Source: Thiomonas sp. (lineage in GTDB: Bacteria; Pseudomonadota; Gammaproteobacteria; Burkholderiales; Burkholderiaceae_C). From it: a stretch of 7,540 nucleotides of DNA. The stretch spans positions 14,144 through 21,683 of the forward strand of contig JAQTVS010000008.1 of the NCBI GenBank assembly GCA_028706735.1. The letters are read 5' to 3'. The notes beneath the pieces are model-generated. The model did not search any database, was not told the DNA's origin, and saw nothing but the letters and a program-made list of their open reading frames with translations. The first letter of the stretch is position 1, and each line of letters opens with the position of its first letter. Shown one piece after another: positions 6,178 to 7,540 of this stretch. A program made the translations under genes and the position numbers.

Positions 6178-6606
6178 ATGAAAAAATCCACCCGCACATT
6201 CTGTGTCCGCACGTCCTTGATCGCCTTCGGCCTGCTCCCTGCGGCCTTTGCGCAAACCATCCCTGGACTGGTTTCCGCCGGAGACTACACCCCAGGAACG
6301 TTGGGCAGCGCACTCCAGCCCGCCCGCATGGCCGCTGGGGCAGGTGCAACGTATCAAGTGGGCAAATGGCCCACCTACACCGCAGAACTCGCCCAGGGAG
6401 CAGGACGCGACACGGTGCTTGGAAATTGCAGCATGTGCCATAGCGTCACCTACATCACCCAGCAGCCGCCACTTCCCGCAGCCACATGGGAAGCCGAAGT
6501 GCACAAGATGATCAAGACCTTTGGCGCGCCCATCCAGGACGCGGCGGCACAGGAAATCATCACCTATCTGCAGGCGCACTACACCCCGGAGAACCGCAAA
6601 CAGTAA
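6178..6606 (+). CDS. sorB: Sulfite dehydrogenase cytochrome c subunit
   Basis: This 142-residue mono-heme c-type cytochrome is the electron-accepting subunit of the SorAB complex, handing electrons to soluble cytochrome c or an oxidase. The ATG at 6178 is preceded by GAGGAG (6165-6170), which overlaps the sorA stop; the gap is 11 nt, so translation is probably coupled. Residues 1-25 are a Sec signal peptide (MKKSTR, hydrophobic SLIAFGLLPAAFA), fitting heme attachment in the periplasm. The heme motif is C84-S-M-C87-H88, and M111 in KMIKTFGAPI is the likely sixth ligand. The helix DAAAQEIITYLQAHY closes the fold. About 55 residues lie between the signal peptide and the heme motif, a longer N-terminal arm than I expect for SorB. 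Part of it (LVSAGDYTPGTLGSALQPAR) is Gly/Pro-rich and could wrap the molybdenum subunit. The identity is supported by family motifs and by the tight pairing with sorA. Confidence 0.9.
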   Translation: MKKSTRTFCVRTSLIAFGLLPAAFAQTIPGLVSAGDYTPGTLGSALQPARMAAGAGATYQVGKWPTYTAELAQGAGRDTVLGNCSMCHSVTYITQQPPLPAATWEAEVHKMIKTFGAPIQDAAAQEIITYLQAHYTPENRKQ

Positions 6607-6626
6607 GCCCTCGCAACACCCGCGGC

Positions 6627-6648
6627 AACCCGGCATGGCCGGGTTTTT
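6627..6648 (+). terminator. Rho-independent terminator after sorAB
   Basis: AACCCGGC / GCCGGGTT form an 8-bp stem with loop ATG, 20 nt after the sorB stop; the T-run continues from the right arm (five T in all). In the other direction the run is only two A residues before the stem, so it acts mainly on the plus strand, although the convergent DUF5666 gene ends just 13 nt away. Confidence 0.85.
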
Positions 6649-6660
6649 CTTGGACCGCAT

Positions 6661-7540
6661 TCAATGATCGAGGCTGATCTCCTGCGCGAGATTCTGTCCG
6701 CCGGACTGGGTGAAACTCACCTCGACCCTCGCCCCGTTGACCAGAGTGCCGTCCTTCGGTGTGACGCCGTTGATCTGGATGATCAGGGCGTTGACCTCGA
6801 AGCTGGTGGCTGTGAGGTTGTAGAGCGTGCCCTTGGTCTCCAGCACTGGCGTGGACGCCCCGTCGCTGGAGCCCGATGAGCCGGTCACGCCCTGGAAGGA
6901 CAGGCTGTAGGCCAGCAAGCCGCTCGCGGTCTGGGTCGCCTCGATCTCCACGCTGGCGCCGTTGATCAGTTGCGCCGCCGTGCCGTCGCTGAACACGGCA
7001 TTGGGGGCGAGCGTGACCTGGAAGGCCTGGGTCGTGCCGTCGTCCTGCGCGGTCAGGCTGAAGACGCCGCTGGCCAGATTCACCGCGCTGACCGTGCCCT
7101 GATAGTCCACCGTGCCGCCATCAGGCGCGTGGCTGAGCACGGCCACGCTGCTGGCCGTCACCAGATTGCCGCTGCCACCCGCCACCTGGCCGACCACATC
7201 CACAAACACCCCGTTGCGCAACGAGGCGGCGGCGCCGCCGGTGAACACCACGTTCGCCGCAGAGACATCCACCGGCACGCCGCGCACCAGAAAATTGCTG
7301 GCGCTCACATAGCCGGTGATGGTGCCGCGCAATTCCACCTGTGCGGGACTGTTCATGTAGGTGCGCAAAGATGTGGCGGTGAGCACTCCGGTGGACGCAT
7401 CGGCCTGCCCCTGCACCACCACATACGCGCCATTGCTCAGGCTCTGCACTGCGCTGGCGAGACTCGCCGCACTGGCATCGACCGGGATGCCCGCGACCTG
7501 GAAGCGGCTGCCCGCCAACTGCGCCACCAGCCCGCCCACC
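6661..7540 (-). CDS. DUF5666-like repeat protein, C-terminal part (partial)
   Basis: The frame runs off the right edge, so the start, signal peptide and any further repeats are missing; 292 residues are visible, counting from a GTG at 7539 that need not be the true start. It consists of about four beta-rich units of 60-75 residues: ~6-60, ~68-135, ~145-215 and ~233-292. The units share a pattern of G-T-(I/V/L) strand, F-x-V strand with G-(I/V)-P-V-D, then L-x-N-G-(A/V)-x-V-(D/E)-(V/I/F)-x-(G/A). The first two share the exact GxPVDxSAA core. The units resemble DUF5666, a domain of unknown function found in secreted or lipid-anchored proteobacterial proteins. Composition is rich in Ala, Gly, Ser, Thr and Val with no Cys, as in extracellular beta proteins. 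A Gly/Ser linker (TGSSGSSDGAST) separates units 3 and 4. The function is unknown. Convergent with sorAB, it is probably not part of that operon. Confidence 0.8.
   Translation of the reverse strand, partial: VGGLVAQLAGSRFQVAGIPVDASAASLASAVQSLSNGAYVVVQGQADASTGVLTATSLRTYMNSPAQVELRGTITGYVSASNFLVRGVPVDVSAANVVFTGGAAASLRNGVFVDVVGQVAGGSGNLVTASSVAVLSHAPDGGTVDYQGTVSAVNLASGVFSLTAQDDGTTQAFQVTLAPNAVFSDGTAAQLINGASVEIEATQTASGLLAYSLSFQGVTGSSGSSDGASTPVLETKGTLYNLTATSFEVNALIIQINGVTPKDGTLVNGARVEVSFTQSGGQNLAQEISLDH

Overview
The window is GC-rich and densely coded, with third-position G/C preference and clear AGGAG-type ribosome binding sites, and the genes it carries are typical of a betaproteobacterium. The combination of a SorAB-type sulfite dehydrogenase, periplasmic copper proteins and a heavy-metal-type RND pump would fit a sulfur- and metal-exposed member of the Burkholderiales such as Thiomonas. 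That placement is inferred from gene content, not from a marker gene. No rRNA, tRNA, transposase, integrase or CRISPR array is visible.

Layout. (1) 2-1768 (+): the C-terminal half of an RND efflux permease related to the CzcA/CusA heavy-metal group, cut by the left edge. (2) 1854-2408 (+): a secreted cupredoxin, 85 nt downstream and probably in the same transcript. (3) 2441-4123 (-): a Tat-exported, methionine-rich multicopper oxidase, convergent with the cupredoxin. (4) 4124-4323: a 200-nt divergent control region holding three inverted repeats. (5) 4324-4647 (+): a small secreted PepSY-domain protein with its own terminator at 4706-4728. (6) 4889-6166 and 6178-6606 (+): a two-gene operon for a sulfite:cytochrome c oxidoreductase (sorA, molybdopterin subunit; sorB, c-type cytochrome), ended by a terminator at 6627-6648. 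(7) 6661-7540 (-): the C-terminal part of a protein made of repeated DUF5666-like units, cut by the right edge.

How the genes may work together. Every complete product carries an export signal, so this is a block of cell-envelope and periplasmic functions. The first half looks like copper or other metal handling: a pump exporting a cation, a cupredoxin that binds copper or carries electrons, and a multicopper oxidase that probably oxidises Cu(I). The second half oxidises sulfite to sulfate in the periplasm and passes electrons to cytochrome c. A functional link between the halves is not shown by the sequence, because each transcription unit has its own leader and terminator.

I see no clear candidate for a wholly new defence or mobile system. 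The parts most worth a second look are the palindrome-rich divergent region, the unusual ligand loop of the cupredoxin, the alanine-rich insertion in the RND permease, and the repetitive DUF5666-like protein.
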